NCBI GenBank assembly: GCA_035510695.1
Contig: DATKGO010000020.1
Coordinates: 1 to 19,489 of the forward strand
DNA: 19,489 nucleotides
Direction of reading: 5' to 3'
DNA from: DAIDHK01 sp035510695
Lineage (GTDB): Bacteria; Patescibacteriota; Microgenomatia; Levybacterales; UBA12049
The notes under the pieces: model-generated
Told to the model about the DNA's origin: nothing
The model's input: only the letters and a program-made list of their open reading frames with translations
The model's database searches: none
Made by a program: the position numbers and the translations under genes
In this document: positions 5,172 through 14,092 of the stretch, piece by piece
How the letters are laid out: the number at the start of each line of letters is the position of its first letter
Position numbering within the stretch: position 1 is the first letter of the stretch

Positions 5172-7361
5172 CTACGGGGTAGTAGTTGGGGAGACTGTGA
5201 CTGATTTGCTTGGCGTTGGCGAAGTTACACTACTTGTCGGGATAGGCGAGATGGTTGGCCCAGGAATGGTAGCTTTGGGATTGCGCGCTGGTAGTTGAGT
5301 CGTTGGATTATTGACATTAATCGACTGATTTGTCGCTGCGGTATTACTTTCCGTATTAGAAGGAGTTGGAATATTTGATACTTGTGAGCCATTTTTGCTT
5401 TGCTGACTAATCTTAGTTTGCAATGCTTTAATTTCAGAGTTAATTTTTCCTGTATTCGTTGGATCATTGGCCACCAATTGCTGTACATATTGATATGCCT
5501 GTAAAGCATCGGCCAAATCATTTTTTGACTCCAATGTATGACCTAAGTTATAATAAGCATTCGCATAATCCGGTTTAATTTTAACCGCCTGCATGAATTG
5601 ACTCTGCGCATTATCCCATTGACCTAATTGGTAATAAATGCCGCCAAGATTAACATATTGCTGAGGATTGTTGGGATCCAGCGCAATTGCCTGTTGATTG
5701 GAAACAACTGAGAAGTTTTCTGCATTTTGGCCAAAGCCAATTAATGAACGGTAAATATCCGATAAAGTATTCCAATCCAAAGCAGTATTAGGAGCGACGG
5801 TAACTGCCGCACGCGCTGCGGTTATGGATTGCTGAATCAAGGTTAAAACATTGTTTTGTACAGTTGCGTCCGGTTTGGAGTTTTTAGGCTGACTGGCGGC
5901 CAATGAATTTGCCAATGACAAATTAGTCTGAGCGAAAATTCGATAGTAGGCATCACGATAAGGGAATATAGCAATGGCATTTTTTTCCAAATTATAAGTG
6001 GTTTGTCCATTGTTTTGACTAGCGGTGATAAGCGATTTTTGGAACATGACATCGGAAACGACATAATTTACAATATATGTACCTCCCCAGCCAAGAAGCA
6101 CTAATATAATAAGCTCGGCGATAAGCGGTAAAATCATACTTCCCCCCTGAAATCTTGATCTTTCACCTTCTCCTTCAGGCGTTGATGAGAATAAGCCTTT
6201 TTTAAGTGCCACGAAGTTAAATTCTAATTCCGGAGAGGATCTTTGATTATTTAGACTATATAAACTGGCATAAATAGCTAAAATAACAAATAACAAAATA
6301 TAAATTATAGGTGAGAAAGGCAATAAAAACGCGGCAACAAGAGCTACTGCCACAGGTAAGAATAAGATTCTTTGTTTTATTACTTTATAGACAATAAAAA
6401 GGAAACTGCCTAACCCCAGAACTCCGGTGGTGGCTAATAATTCCAAGACAAAACTACTTGAACGGACGAAAGTATATGACCAAAGGGTTTGATTTAAATT
6501 ATAACTGGCTGGTTTGAAGCGAGTGAAATCAGTAAGAAAGGTTCCAAAACCGCTGCCCAGTAAAAATCCTTTAAAAACATTCACATCTTGTGAAATGGCA
6601 GCAAAGGCAGTTTGGAAGCCGACAGCGAAAGGCAAAATGAGTGGTTTTTGCGCCGTTAATAATTGCCAAATTGTGATTATAAAGCTAAGAGTTAAGAGAA
6701 CCGTAGCAATTGCAAAAACCATACCTGTGTTTGCCTGATCAGCAGGCGTTGTACTTTGTGTTAAGAGATTGGACTTTATTCTTTTTTGAAATACCGGCAT
6801 GGCCAGATAAGCTGCTAAAGGAAGAACGATTATTAAATATATAGATTGATCTAACAATGAACCGAAGGTAGTAAACGCCTGCATATGTGTGCCGGCCATA
6901 GGAATAAGATAGAGCTTGAAGAAGGAGAGAGATGAAACTAAACCGCTAAGAATTCCTCCTCCGACCAAGGCGCTGACCAGAAATAAGATTTCCTTTTCCG
7001 ATCTGACAATATTGGTAATTACAAAATAACCAAGAACTGCGAATAAAAGAGGTACAAAGGCGGTGAGAGCATCGGCTCTATTCGTGGCAAAAATTGCCGA
7101 GGCTAAAACGGCTACTAGGAAAAGGAAAATCGGCAAATCAAGTGGAGTTACACGAAAACGTAACTTTTTTTCCGCAATCATTTGTGCTCCATAGAGAACT
7201 AAAGCAAGGCTGACCGCCAAAATTATAATGATTTGCTTAGGCATAGCAAAGTTATCGGTAGTAAGCGTAGTGAAAACTAAGGGGAAAACCAGTAAAGCGA
7301 CACTAAGTAATACCAGGGAGATTTTTTGTAAAGTTTTAGAAATCATTAGATTATTTTGCAT
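5172..7361 (-). CDS. O-antigen-ligase-like polytopic membrane protein with TPR tail
   Basis: This 729-residue membrane protein has about ten to twelve hydrophobic segments between 13 and 435. Residues about 262-345 resemble the Wzy_C/O-antigen ligase core (LLGSGFGTF, then SSFVLELLATTGVLGLGSFLF), a family that polymerises or transfers surface glycans at the outer face of the membrane. Residues about 550-650 form TPR-type repeats (DPNNPQQYVNLGGIYYQLGQ; KPDYANAYYNLGHTLESK). The last 75 residues are rich in Ser/Thr/Pro/Asn and low in complexity. It probably acts on surface polysaccharide or protein glycosylation; the substrate cannot be told. A promoter lies so close to the ATG that the transcript may be leaderless; M6 (7346) is an alternative start. 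It follows the giant fibre gene on the same strand. Confidence 0.82.
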   Translation of the reverse strand: MQNNLMISKTLQKISLVLLSVALLVFPLVFTTLTTDNFAMPKQIIIILAVSLALVLYGAQMIAEKKLRFRVTPLDLPIFLFLVAVLASAIFATNRADALTAFVPLLFAVLGYFVITNIVRSEKEILFLVSALVGGGILSGLVSSLSFFKLYLIPMAGTHMQAFTTFGSLLDQSIYLIIVLPLAAYLAMPVFQKRIKSNLLTQSTTPADQANTGMVFAIATVLLTLSFIITIWQLLTAQKPLILPFAVGFQTAFAAISQDVNVFKGFLLGSGFGTFLTDFTRFKPASYNLNQTLWSYTFVRSSSFVLELLATTGVLGLGSFLFIVYKVIKQRILFLPVAVALVAAFLLPFSPIIYILLFVILAIYASLYSLNNQRSSPELEFNFVALKKGLFSSTPEGEGERSRFQGGSMILPLIAELIILVLLGWGGTYIVNYVVSDVMFQKSLITASQNNGQTTYNLEKNAIAIFPYRDAYYRIFAQTNLSLANSLAASQPKNSKPDATVQNNVLTLIQQSITAARAAVTVAPNTALDWNTLSDIYRSLIGFGQNAENFSVVSNQQAIALDPNNPQQYVNLGGIYYQLGQWDNAQSQFMQAVKIKPDYANAYYNLGHTLESKNDLADALQAYQYVQQLVANDPTNTGKINSEIKALQTKISQQSKNGSQVSNIPTPSNTESNTAATNQSINVNNPTTQLPARNPKATIPGPTISPIPTSSVTSPTPSKSVTVSPTTTP

Positions 7362-7368
7362 ATATTCT

Positions 7369-7397
7369 ATTATTCATGAGCACTTTTAATATGTCAA
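7369..7397 (-). promoter_or_regulatory. sigma70-type promoter, near-leaderless
   Basis: On the minus strand TTGACA (7392-7397), a 17-nt spacer and AATAAT (7369-7374) make a strong promoter within the 49-nt gap between the fibre gene and the O-antigen-ligase-like gene. The -10 ends only 7 nt before the ATG at 7361, so the transcript should start at or next to the start codon. Confidence 0.65.
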
Positions 7398-7410
7398 GAC
7401 CAATAGTATG

Positions 7411-10400
7411 TTAATTAACTACCCACCAGTTTAAATGAATATCTGAAGTCGCCGGTTGAGCAACCTGAATGGTAAAGCTGGATGGTTGGCTGGGATTTTG
7501 TTGGTTGTCATTTTGCCGCGCGATATAAGGCGTGATGCCTTGAGTGTCAGATGTCGGTGATATATATATGAGCGAAGAAGCTTTAACAAAAGGCGTAATA
7601 ATCGTTCGTTCGGTTTGTCCTTGATAAATAACCGCGGTACCGGCAGAAGAGGAGGCAATAGTTTGCGTATTTGAAGTGTCGGCTTGGGCGCTTCTGACAA
7701 TACTTAAGTCATTGGCCATTATTTGATTGAAGTTTCCACTGCCGGAAGATTGTACGTCGCCTTGTTGATTAAAAGATAAGACTGAACTGCCGGAGGCATT
7801 ATTAATTAGCATTCCCGAACCTGTGCTTAGTTTAACGGTAAGGTTGTTGGAGGAATTAGGATTATTACTTAAAGGAGAAATGACGTTGGTTGTCAAAGCC
7901 CCGTTAACCGTTACGTTTTGGGCGAATAACGCATTGCCATTGACTGTTAAATCACCTGAGGTATTTATGCTGACTAAGCCGCTTAAAAAGCTGATACCGC
8001 CTTGGCGGAGCGGTTGCAGCTGTAAATCGCCGCCCAGGACATCGATTCCCGTATCTGCCAAAGTCAGCTGATCCACGGATAATTGACCCGCTATTGCCGT
8101 GTCGCTTAAAGTGGTTGGGCCAAAACTGGTTAATCCTTGGCTAAAATTACCTATTTGAGCAGAAAACGAAGCAGTGTTGATATAGTTTGATAAGATTGAC
8201 GGGAATTGCTGCAATTGCGCCAAAGATTGACTGTCGGCCAGCATTTCGGCACTAATTGTAGAGGATTGTATATTATTATTTATTATTGTATACGAAGCGC
8301 TGGGGCTTGCTGTTGGCAAACCTTCAATTTCATCAGCTAAAATTTTTTTGGCATATAGGGTTCCGCTGATTGTCGCGTCTCCGGTTTGTAAGTTTTGGCT
8401 GCTTAATGTACCGCCAATTGAAGCATTTCCGCTGGTTTGCAAATTTCCCGCTACCAAAACAGCAGAATTTGAGGCTAAAGGAGAAATGACATTGGTTGAA
8501 AGTTGTGGAATTGAGGCTAATTGACTGTTAGCATTCTCACCATTGACTTGCTCAACTACGGAAATTATGTAATCTTTGAGATCTTGCCCGTTAATAACCA
8601 AAGAATTAGTGACTACTTGTCCGGTAGTAAGACTTCCGCTGACTATAACTTGCTGGGCTTTGAGTAATCCGGTTTGTAAATTGGCTATTAAAGTATTACC
8701 GAGTGAATCGGTGAGGCTAAAGGTTGGCTGTTGGTTTGACGAGTTGTCTGCTAATTTGATCGACAAATTGCCGGAAGAGGTGATATTTACGCCTGGATCA
8801 AACCAGGAAGGCTGAACCAAGACCAAAATTTGACCAATAAGATAAGGATTTGAACTGGTATAGGCGGCCAGAGCGTGGCCGATAATCGGACCGGCACTGG
8901 TTGCTTTTACGCCTACTCCGGGAACGTCCGAGACCGCAATCGGATCGCCAGGCTGGATTTGGCCTTGGGAGGTAGTGACTTCGATATCTATTTGTCCTTC
9001 CAAGCCTACTGCTACAGATGCATTGCCTAGATTTTTCCCTGCCAAAATCGTCGGATGGGAAGAAACTACACCCGCCAGCTTGGAATTTTGGTCATCACAT
9101 TGGGTTACGTTACCCTCATTGGTCAAACAAACCAGAGCGCCTGTCGGGATGTCTTCATTGTCATTTTTAGGCAGATATTCGGCAAAGTCGCCTTGACTGA
9201 GGCCATTAAAAGTTAGTCCGCCGCTACCATTGTTAGTAATACTTCCCAAGGAATTGCCGTTGTTATCTAGAAAATCGATAAAATGAGCTGAGGAATTTGG
9301 GCTAGATTGTGTTAAGGCAAGGCTACCGGCGTTGACGTTATTTACGAATAGATTGCCGAATGGATTTTCACTTGAGCCTAAATTATTTGAATCGTCGTTA
9401 TTTAGAGGCACGATAGATACGCCATGATTTAAATTTAGCATGTCGGTTAAGGTAGCTTGTCCGAGTTGCAAGCTTCCGGAAGAGGCTTTTAGCAAATGAT
9501 TGCCATTTCCGCTAAACTCAATTCCCGCATCATCATGGGTTAATTTGGCACCATCGGTTCCGGCAATAGTTAAATCACCCATCAGGGAAGTGGTTAAATT
9601 ATTGATGGTGGTAACGCCTTTATTTAGAGTTCCAAGTGTTATATTTTCGGCACCGCCGCCAATATTTAACTCCATCACACCATTGTTTAATAGATCAAAA
9701 GTAGTACTTGTGCTGGTTAAACTGCCGCCATTTACAGCCAGATCATCGGCGAAAGTTCCGGCTCCCAGATAATTGACCAGAAATTTATTACTGCCACTGC
9801 TGCTGGCGCTAATTAAATCACCGGTGTTATTCTGCACAATTTGTAAAATCGGGGAGGCACTGGTTGTGGCTGAAATCAGCAGTTGGTCTGCGACTTGGAC
9901 AGCGTTTTCCAGGCCGGGTACAGTGCCATTTCTGCTCGTATTAACCAACGGTTTCTGCAGATCAATTCGTCCCAAGCCGTCCGGCGACAGCACAACATTA
10001 CCATTAGACTGCGGATTTGAGGTTAATAAAACGCTTTGGCCTGAAAGAGTGAAAATATTATTGGTCGAAGAAAAAGTAGTTGGTGCGGCAATTTGTAAAT
10101 TGCCGGTGGAATCCAAGGCCAAAATAGTATTTCTTGGATCGGCGGTTTGTGTGATTACATTCATTCCTTGCAAAGACTGACTATTATTGCTTAATTCACT
10201 GGTTGGAAGCTCTTGGCGAGGCTGAAGTTCCGAACCATTTCCGACGGTTGTGCCTAAGAAAAGCGCGGGATTATCGGAAAAAAGGGAAGAAGGAAGTGAT
10301 TGGTCATAGCCTAATGTAATATTAAATGTTCCGTCAGAGGCTGGTTTTACGCTTTCTACATCTTGCCAAAGCAGCGCGCTGCCGCTGGCAGTAGAGTCAT

Positions 10401-11706
10401 TATATATGCCGAAACGAACCAGCGTCGGCTGCGTGATGGGCTGCTGGTATTTATCTAAAAGTTTTCCGCTAAAACTGACTAAACGTGCGGCATTTGAGGC
10501 TCCAAGAACCTGATGGAAAGGATTTTGTGGATTTAGCACGACATATACATATGTACTAATTCCGACAATGATAAGCGTAATTAAACAGAAATTTGCATAG
10601 GCTAATAAAGGATTTTTTAATAATTTTTGATATCGTTTGAAGCATTTATATATTATATTATGACTTTGTTTATTGGTATTTAAATCAATTGGGGCAAAGA
10701 ACGCAGGAGAAAGCGTTTTTATTCTTTTGGCTGAATTTCTTTTTTTTGCCTGTATATATACATTAAAATAGGGATTGATCTGTTCGGAAGGTTCAAATAG
10801 TCTTTTTCCGGAGATAAGCCAGCCTAAGTATTGAAAAGTGAGTACGCAGTTGGTTAAAGGCTCAATGACGACAGAGTTAAAAAGATAATCCATGCCTTGC
10901 CCGATCTTTTGGGTTAATCTTAAAGGGGGAAAGCGGGAATAAGAAGGAGCATTGTTAACTTGTTGAACCGCCGCAGTCACATTTGACGCGATTAAATTGT
11001 TGGCGAAATTGGTCGTCTCAGCTCCACTACTATGGGGAACATTGCTTACAATTATGGGATTGATTTGGTTTGGGTAAAACCGACTTAGAAAATAAACATA
11101 TTTACGTAAAGAGGAAAGTTTTCGGTTAATGGTGGCCGGTGCAATTTGTTCTGATGTCAGTCTTAGTTTATATTCTTCCAACACAGAGGATGAGATATAG
11201 CGTATGGCATTCTGAGTGTCGTTGGGAGGTCGTACACTATTTAGCCAATCAACGAATTGTTGTATATCTAAGAGATAGTTGGTTATAGTAACGTCAGAAT
11301 CATTCTCTTTATAAAGAAAATTTTTAAAGCCGTCAAGATAAAAATTTGCATTTGGTTTTGAAATTTGTTCCATGATTAATTCCCGGGGTATTTCCCTTAT
11401 ATATTTTTTCTCAAGTAAAAAATTGACAAATTTTCGGAGGGAGGAAAGATGACGTTCATAGGATTTGACAGAAGACAAGTTGCTGGCAGTCGACTGGACA
11501 GATTGATAGCTATCAGGCAGAAGATACTGTTTATATTCTGCGATAAGCTGGTTAGTTAAAAGAAAAGGCGAGAATAGTTTATTATTACGTTGTTGAAACC
11601 ATGTGAAAAACTTCTGCAGGTCAGAAAGATAATTTTTCACAGTAGCTTCGCTTAAGTGGGGCTCTTGTGAAAACAAAAATTCTTTATAAAGAGAGTAAAG
11701 ATCCAT
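7411..11706 (-). CDS. giant membrane-anchored fibre protein with tandem recombinase-like N-terminal domains
   Basis: This protein has 1431 residues. Residues 1-105 and about 118-215 each resemble the SAM-like core-binding domain of XerC/D tyrosine recombinases (LSEATVKNYLSDLQKFFTWF...LSSLRKFVNFLLEKK; VTITNYLLDIQQFVDWL...INRKLSSLRKYVYFL), but no R..HxxR..Y catalytic domain follows. One membrane helix (about 366-391) has a basic cytoplasmic flank, so the rest should be outside. It begins with a domain of the type seen in exported tail-fibre-like proteins (407-500, SFSGKLLD...GTFNITLGYD). Long beta-repeat regions follow, with SLTTGQ/TSGNASIGGT-type strands. A phage tail-spike-like segment (about 838-950, GDFAEYLPK...LAGVVS...GDPIAVSD) lies within them, and the protein ends HLNWWVVN. 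TNVISPL occurs twice (1071, 1273). It is probably a surface adhesin or fibre; the role of the N-terminal pair is unknown. The start ATG has no clear Shine-Dalgarno. Confidence 0.88.
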   Translation of the reverse strand: MDLYSLYKEFLFSQEPHLSEATVKNYLSDLQKFFTWFQQRNNKLFSPFLLTNQLIAEYKQYLLPDSYQSVQSTASNLSSVKSYERHLSSLRKFVNFLLEKKYIREIPRELIMEQISKPNANFYLDGFKNFLYKENDSDVTITNYLLDIQQFVDWLNSVRPPNDTQNAIRYISSSVLEEYKLRLTSEQIAPATINRKLSSLRKYVYFLSRFYPNQINPIIVSNVPHSSGAETTNFANNLIASNVTAAVQQVNNAPSYSRFPPLRLTQKIGQGMDYLFNSVVIEPLTNCVLTFQYLGWLISGKRLFEPSEQINPYFNVYIQAKKRNSAKRIKTLSPAFFAPIDLNTNKQSHNIIYKCFKRYQKLLKNPLLAYANFCLITLIIVGISTYVYVVLNPQNPFHQVLGASNAARLVSFSGKLLDKYQQPITQPTLVRFGIYNDSTASGSALLWQDVESVKPASDGTFNITLGYDQSLPSSLFSDNPALFLGTTVGNGSELQPRQELPTSELSNNSQSLQGMNVITQTADPRNTILALDSTGNLQIAAPTTFSSTNNIFTLSGQSVLLTSNPQSNGNVVLSPDGLGRIDLQKPLVNTSRNGTVPGLENAVQVADQLLISATTSASPILQIVQNNTGDLISASSSGSNKFLVNYLGAGTFADDLAVNGGSLTSTSTTFDLLNNGVMELNIGGGAENITLGTLNKGVTTINNLTTSLMGDLTIAGTDGAKLTHDDAGIEFSGNGNHLLKASSGSLQLGQATLTDMLNLNHGVSIVPLNNDDSNNLGSSENPFGNLFVNNVNAGSLALTQSSPNSSAHFIDFLDNNGNSLGSITNNGSGGLTFNGLSQGDFAEYLPKNDNEDIPTGALVCLTNEGNVTQCDDQNSKLAGVVSSHPTILAGKNLGNASVAVGLEGQIDIEVTTSQGQIQPGDPIAVSDVPGVGVKATSAGPIIGHALAAYTSSNPYLIGQILVLVQPSWFDPGVNITSSGNLSIKLADNSSNQQPTFSLTDSLGNTLIANLQTGLLKAQQVIVSGSLTTGQVVTNSLVINGQDLKDYIISVVEQVNGENANSQLASIPQLSTNVISPLASNSAVLVAGNLQTSGNASIGGTLSSQNLQTGDATISGTLYAKKILADEIEGLPTASPSASYTIINNNIQSSTISAEMLADSQSLAQLQQFPSILSNYINTASFSAQIGNFSQGLTSFGPTTLSDTAIAGQLSVDQLTLADTGIDVLGGDLQLQPLRQGGISFLSGLVSINTSGDLTVNGNALFAQNVTVNGALTTNVISPLSNNPNSSNNLTVKLSTGSGMLINNASGSSVLSFNQQGDVQSSGSGNFNQIMANDLSIVRSAQADTSNTQTIASSSAGTAVIYQGQTERTIITPFVKASSLIYISPTSDTQGITPYIARQNDNQQNPSQPSSFTIQVAQPATSDIHLNWWVVN

Positions 11707-12281
11707 AATTTTATCAGCCTCAGATTATACAAATTATATGATTTATACGCCTAATGTAAATTACAATATAAATCTGGGCTAACCTTAGCTTAGATAATAT
11801 TGGTGAGCGCTGTCAAGCCACAAATTAAAGCTAAAACATGACTGTCCTTAGTATGGTTTGATGCAATAGATATTATTTAAAAATACGAAAATTGTGATAT
11901 AACGGAAATAGTCAAAAGTTTATCTAGATACATGATCTAATATTTCTTTAAAATATACGTAATTTTTAGAGATTACTACATGCTCAATTAATATCAAATT
12001 ACATCTAGGAGCATCAACCGAAGTACTCGGACACTATCATATAGTAGTTCTATTTTAATGAGGCTATAATTGCTTATGAGTTTAGAATTATCACTTGGAG
12101 CTATAAGGTGACAGGTTTTTGTTTATTTAAATTGTCTATATCTGACAGTGTAATGCCTTATTTTAAGATATAGAATTATGCTGGGCTAGAAATAACCATT
12201 CTTATTATCGGATGTACGTGAAAACTGCTTAAATATATCCTATATATCGTTTGACGTGTCCATTTTTAGCCTTAATTTTTT
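11707..12281. other. 575-base AT-rich gene-free region
   Basis: No reading frame with coding character, tRNA fold or matching dispersed repeat was found on either strand. A TATAAT on the minus strand (11724-11729) lies 18 nt before the fibre start and may be its -10 box, without a good -35. A minus-strand TTGACA (11811-11816) has no well-spaced -10. Small palindromes such as ACTAT-C-ATATAGT are present. It may hold a decayed gene, a long leader or an unrecognised RNA. Confidence 0.4.
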
Positions 12282-13247
12282 TTAGTGCTGTTGTCTAATT
12301 CGTAAATTACTTTTTACCCTTATTAATATTATTACAAATATTATAAATAATGCAATAATCAGACTGGCAATTTTGAGAGGGATAATCCAGATAGTCCTAT
12401 TGAGCACAAGATTCGTTCTAGAAAGGGTATTATAAAGGGTAAAGTTTATTTGTATTGGACCAAACCAGCTTGCTGGAATTTTAAGATAATCATTATCAGT
12501 TGGAATGACGGTCCGCTTGCCGTGATCATTTATGTACCAAATCGATGGACTTTGATAGGATAAGCTTCTGCCAAATATATCATGCAAATTAACAGATGTT
12601 TGTATTTTAGCGAAAGTTCGGTCTGTATTAGATAGACTCAAGGAGTATGGGGCTTCTGGTGAGAAGGAAATGGAAGGAGTATTAAATTGGGCATATAGCT
12701 TGTTTTTCTCCGGTTGAAAGGGGGAAATAAAGAATAGGCTGGCAATAGCTGCTTTTTGAGAAACGATGGCGGTTATTTGGTTCGGAGAACTTAGAGTAAG
12801 AATCCCAGGTTGGGAGCTAGTAATGATAGTAAAATAATAGGTTTGATATATTTTAAGCAGGTTATTGCTGGGTAGTTGAATCGTTAAAGTTTTAGTTTGC
12901 TGTGGCTCTAAGCTGACTGAGCCAACGATCTTTCTTTGATCTAAGATAAATATTTGTTTAAGCAGCCTTTGTGTTTGATTATTGACCTGTGAGGTCAAAA
13001 GTAGCTTGGCACTACCGTCTGGATTTTGCTTAAAAGGTTGAATTTGAAAATTTAGGTTCAATTGGTGATCCGAAAGGTTAGTGATGGTTATAGTTTGTAT
13101 ATGCCCTGAATTAGTGGCAGTAAGAGCTGTAATCACCGGTTTTACAGTAAATGACGTATTAGCGTAACTGCCGGAAGGCAGCGTAAGGCTAAATAGCACT
13201 AGGAGAGTTAGAGCGACAATGGCTTGTTGGGCTTGAATTGTTTTCAT
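12282..13247 (-). CDS. secreted, C-terminally membrane-anchored Ig-like protein (DUF916-like architecture)
   Basis: This 321-residue protein has a signal peptide (about 1-29, ending SGSYA), two consecutive beta-sandwich-like regions (about 32-165 and 170-285), one membrane helix (about 287-310) and a short basic tail (RVKSNLRIRQQH), so it is held on the outside of the membrane. The first region starts with a TITNLSDHQLNLNF strand pair and includes SLEPQQTKTLTIQLP, typical of proteins such as DUF916 that associate with surface polymers. The match is one of architecture and pattern only. Its ATG overlaps the TGA of the upstream gene by four bases (ATGA, 13244-13247), so the two are translationally coupled and their products probably work together at the surface. 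Confidence 0.75.
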   Translation of the reverse strand: MKTIQAQQAIVALTLLVLFSLTLPSGSYANTSFTVKPVITALTATNSGHIQTITITNLSDHQLNLNFQIQPFKQNPDGSAKLLLTSQVNNQTQRLLKQIFILDQRKIVGSVSLEPQQTKTLTIQLPSNNLLKIYQTYYFTIITSSQPGILTLSSPNQITAIVSQKAAIASLFFISPFQPEKNKLYAQFNTPSISFSPEAPYSLSLSNTDRTFAKIQTSVNLHDIFGRSLSYQSPSIWYINDHGKRTVIPTDNDYLKIPASWFGPIQINFTLYNTLSRTNLVLNRTIWIIPLKIASLIIALFIIFVIILIRVKSNLRIRQQH

Positions 13248-13999
13248 AATTCGGGAATGGCTAAATAGGTACTAGTTGTATTGTATTCACCTGCGGCTTG
13301 GGCGGTGGGAATGTTTATTTTATAAAGTAAGTTTGTAGATGTTCGGTTGGCAGTTTGGTCTAACGCCAATACTTCGATATATTTATTTATATTTTGAGGC
13401 AGCTGTTTGTAGCTATTTTGAGGGAGGCTATCTATGTGGTAGCCAAAGCCGTAAGTGAGACTTTGCTGCCAAATGTCGGCGTCGTTTTCGGAACAAGCAC
13501 CGGTGTCGCAAGTAGTGGCAGGAATGATAGCTTTTTTTATAGTTTGCAGTGGACTGTCGGAATACATGAAAACGTTTGCAGCAGTTCCGTTTAGAGAAAG
13601 TGTAGTATTGCGGGTTAAAGGATTGGCGGGTGTTAAAGGACTAAAGACCAGGTTATCGGCAGAGATAGATAAGGATAGGTAGGGTATAGTTTTATCTTCC
13701 AGGACGTGCAGCTTAATAATTATAGGATGAGACTTTAGAATTGGTGTCGGAGTCGAAGTGGGGGTAGGAGAAATTGGTTTGCTTTTGGTTTGAATAGTAG
13801 TTTGGTCTATTTGTATCTGATCGGCTAGAATTCGAGATGGGAAAACTAAGATACTTAAAATGCTTAAGACGAGAATGATATTGCGAAGTATTCCATTTTC
13901 TTGAAACCGGACTACGCCAATGCGTATTTGGCTTCGCCTTTCATTCTGCGAAAATGAAACATTTCGCTTATATATGATTTTTATAAATGTACTCATCAT
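13244..13999 (-). CDS. secreted beta-type protein of unknown function, repeat-derived N-terminus
   Basis: This 251-residue protein has a hydrophobic export segment at about 38-58 (NIILVLSILSILVF), a Pro/Thr/Ser-rich linker (about 74-88) and one mature domain ending in NTTSTYLAIPEL, like small secreted beta-sandwich proteins of CPR. Two cysteines (CDTGAC, about 164-169) may form a disulfide. The roughly 35 residues before the export segment are largely encoded by a dispersed palindromic element (13883-13967). The N-terminus is therefore unusually long and basic for a signal peptide, and no alternative in-frame ATG exists beyond M1/M2. It may serve as a signal anchor. It is followed, with a 4-base overlap, by the membrane-anchored Ig-like gene and is divergent from leuS. 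Confidence 0.72.
   Translation of the reverse strand: MMSTFIKIIYKRNVSFSQNERRSQIRIGVVRFQENGILRNIILVLSILSILVFPSRILADQIQIDQTTIQTKSKPISPTPTSTPTPILKSHPIIIKLHVLEDKTIPYLSLSISADNLVFSPLTPANPLTRNTTLSLNGTAANVFMYSDSPLQTIKKAIIPATTCDTGACSENDADIWQQSLTYGFGYHIDSLPQNSYKQLPQNINKYIEVLALDQTANRTSTNLLYKINIPTAQAAGEYNTTSTYLAIPEL
13883..13967. repeat. palindromic element (copy X) inside a coding region
   Basis: Arms 13883-13900 and 13950-13967 are inverted copies (GCGAAGTATTCCATTTTC against GCGAAATGTTTCATTTTC, 15 of 18 matching). The internal sequence ACCGGACTACGCCAAT...GGCTTCGCCTTTCATTCTGCG (from 13906) is nearly identical to that at 18453-18499. The element lies in frame within the first codons of the secreted-protein gene on the minus strand. 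Confidence 0.75.
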
Positions 14000-14011
14000 A
14001 TTTGTGCTTCA

Positions 14012-14040
14012 ATGTTAAGATATTTGAATGAAAAAGACAA
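14012..14040 (-). promoter_or_regulatory. possible promoter of the secreted-protein pair
   Basis: On the minus strand TTGTCT (14035-14040) and TAACAT (14012-14017) are 17 nt apart, each matching four of six consensus bases. The start codon at 13999 lies 12 nt beyond, implying a very short leader. Confidence 0.35.
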
Positions 14041-14056
14041 CCACGCAGGCTGAATA

Positions 14057-14065
14057 TGCTATACT
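14057..14065 (+). promoter_or_regulatory. extended -10 promoter of leuS
   Basis: TGcTATACT matches an extended -10 element. No good -35 is visible, as is usual for this class. Transcription would start near 14072, about 20 nt before the ATG, which has no Shine-Dalgarno. Confidence 0.5.
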
Positions 14066-14092
14066 AATAACAATTCTAAAAATAAAATAGAT

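Noticed and set aside
6137..6182. TPEGEGERSRFQGG in the O-antigen-ligase-like protein as another translated repeat
   Set aside because: The peptide resembles products of CTCTCCC-type repeats, but the DNA does not match the copy at 5088-5108 and has no clear inverted arms.
7423..10180. Several plus-strand frames of 70-135 codons opposite the fibre gene
   Set aside because: They are antisense to a long gene with clear domain structure and have no recognisable protein features.
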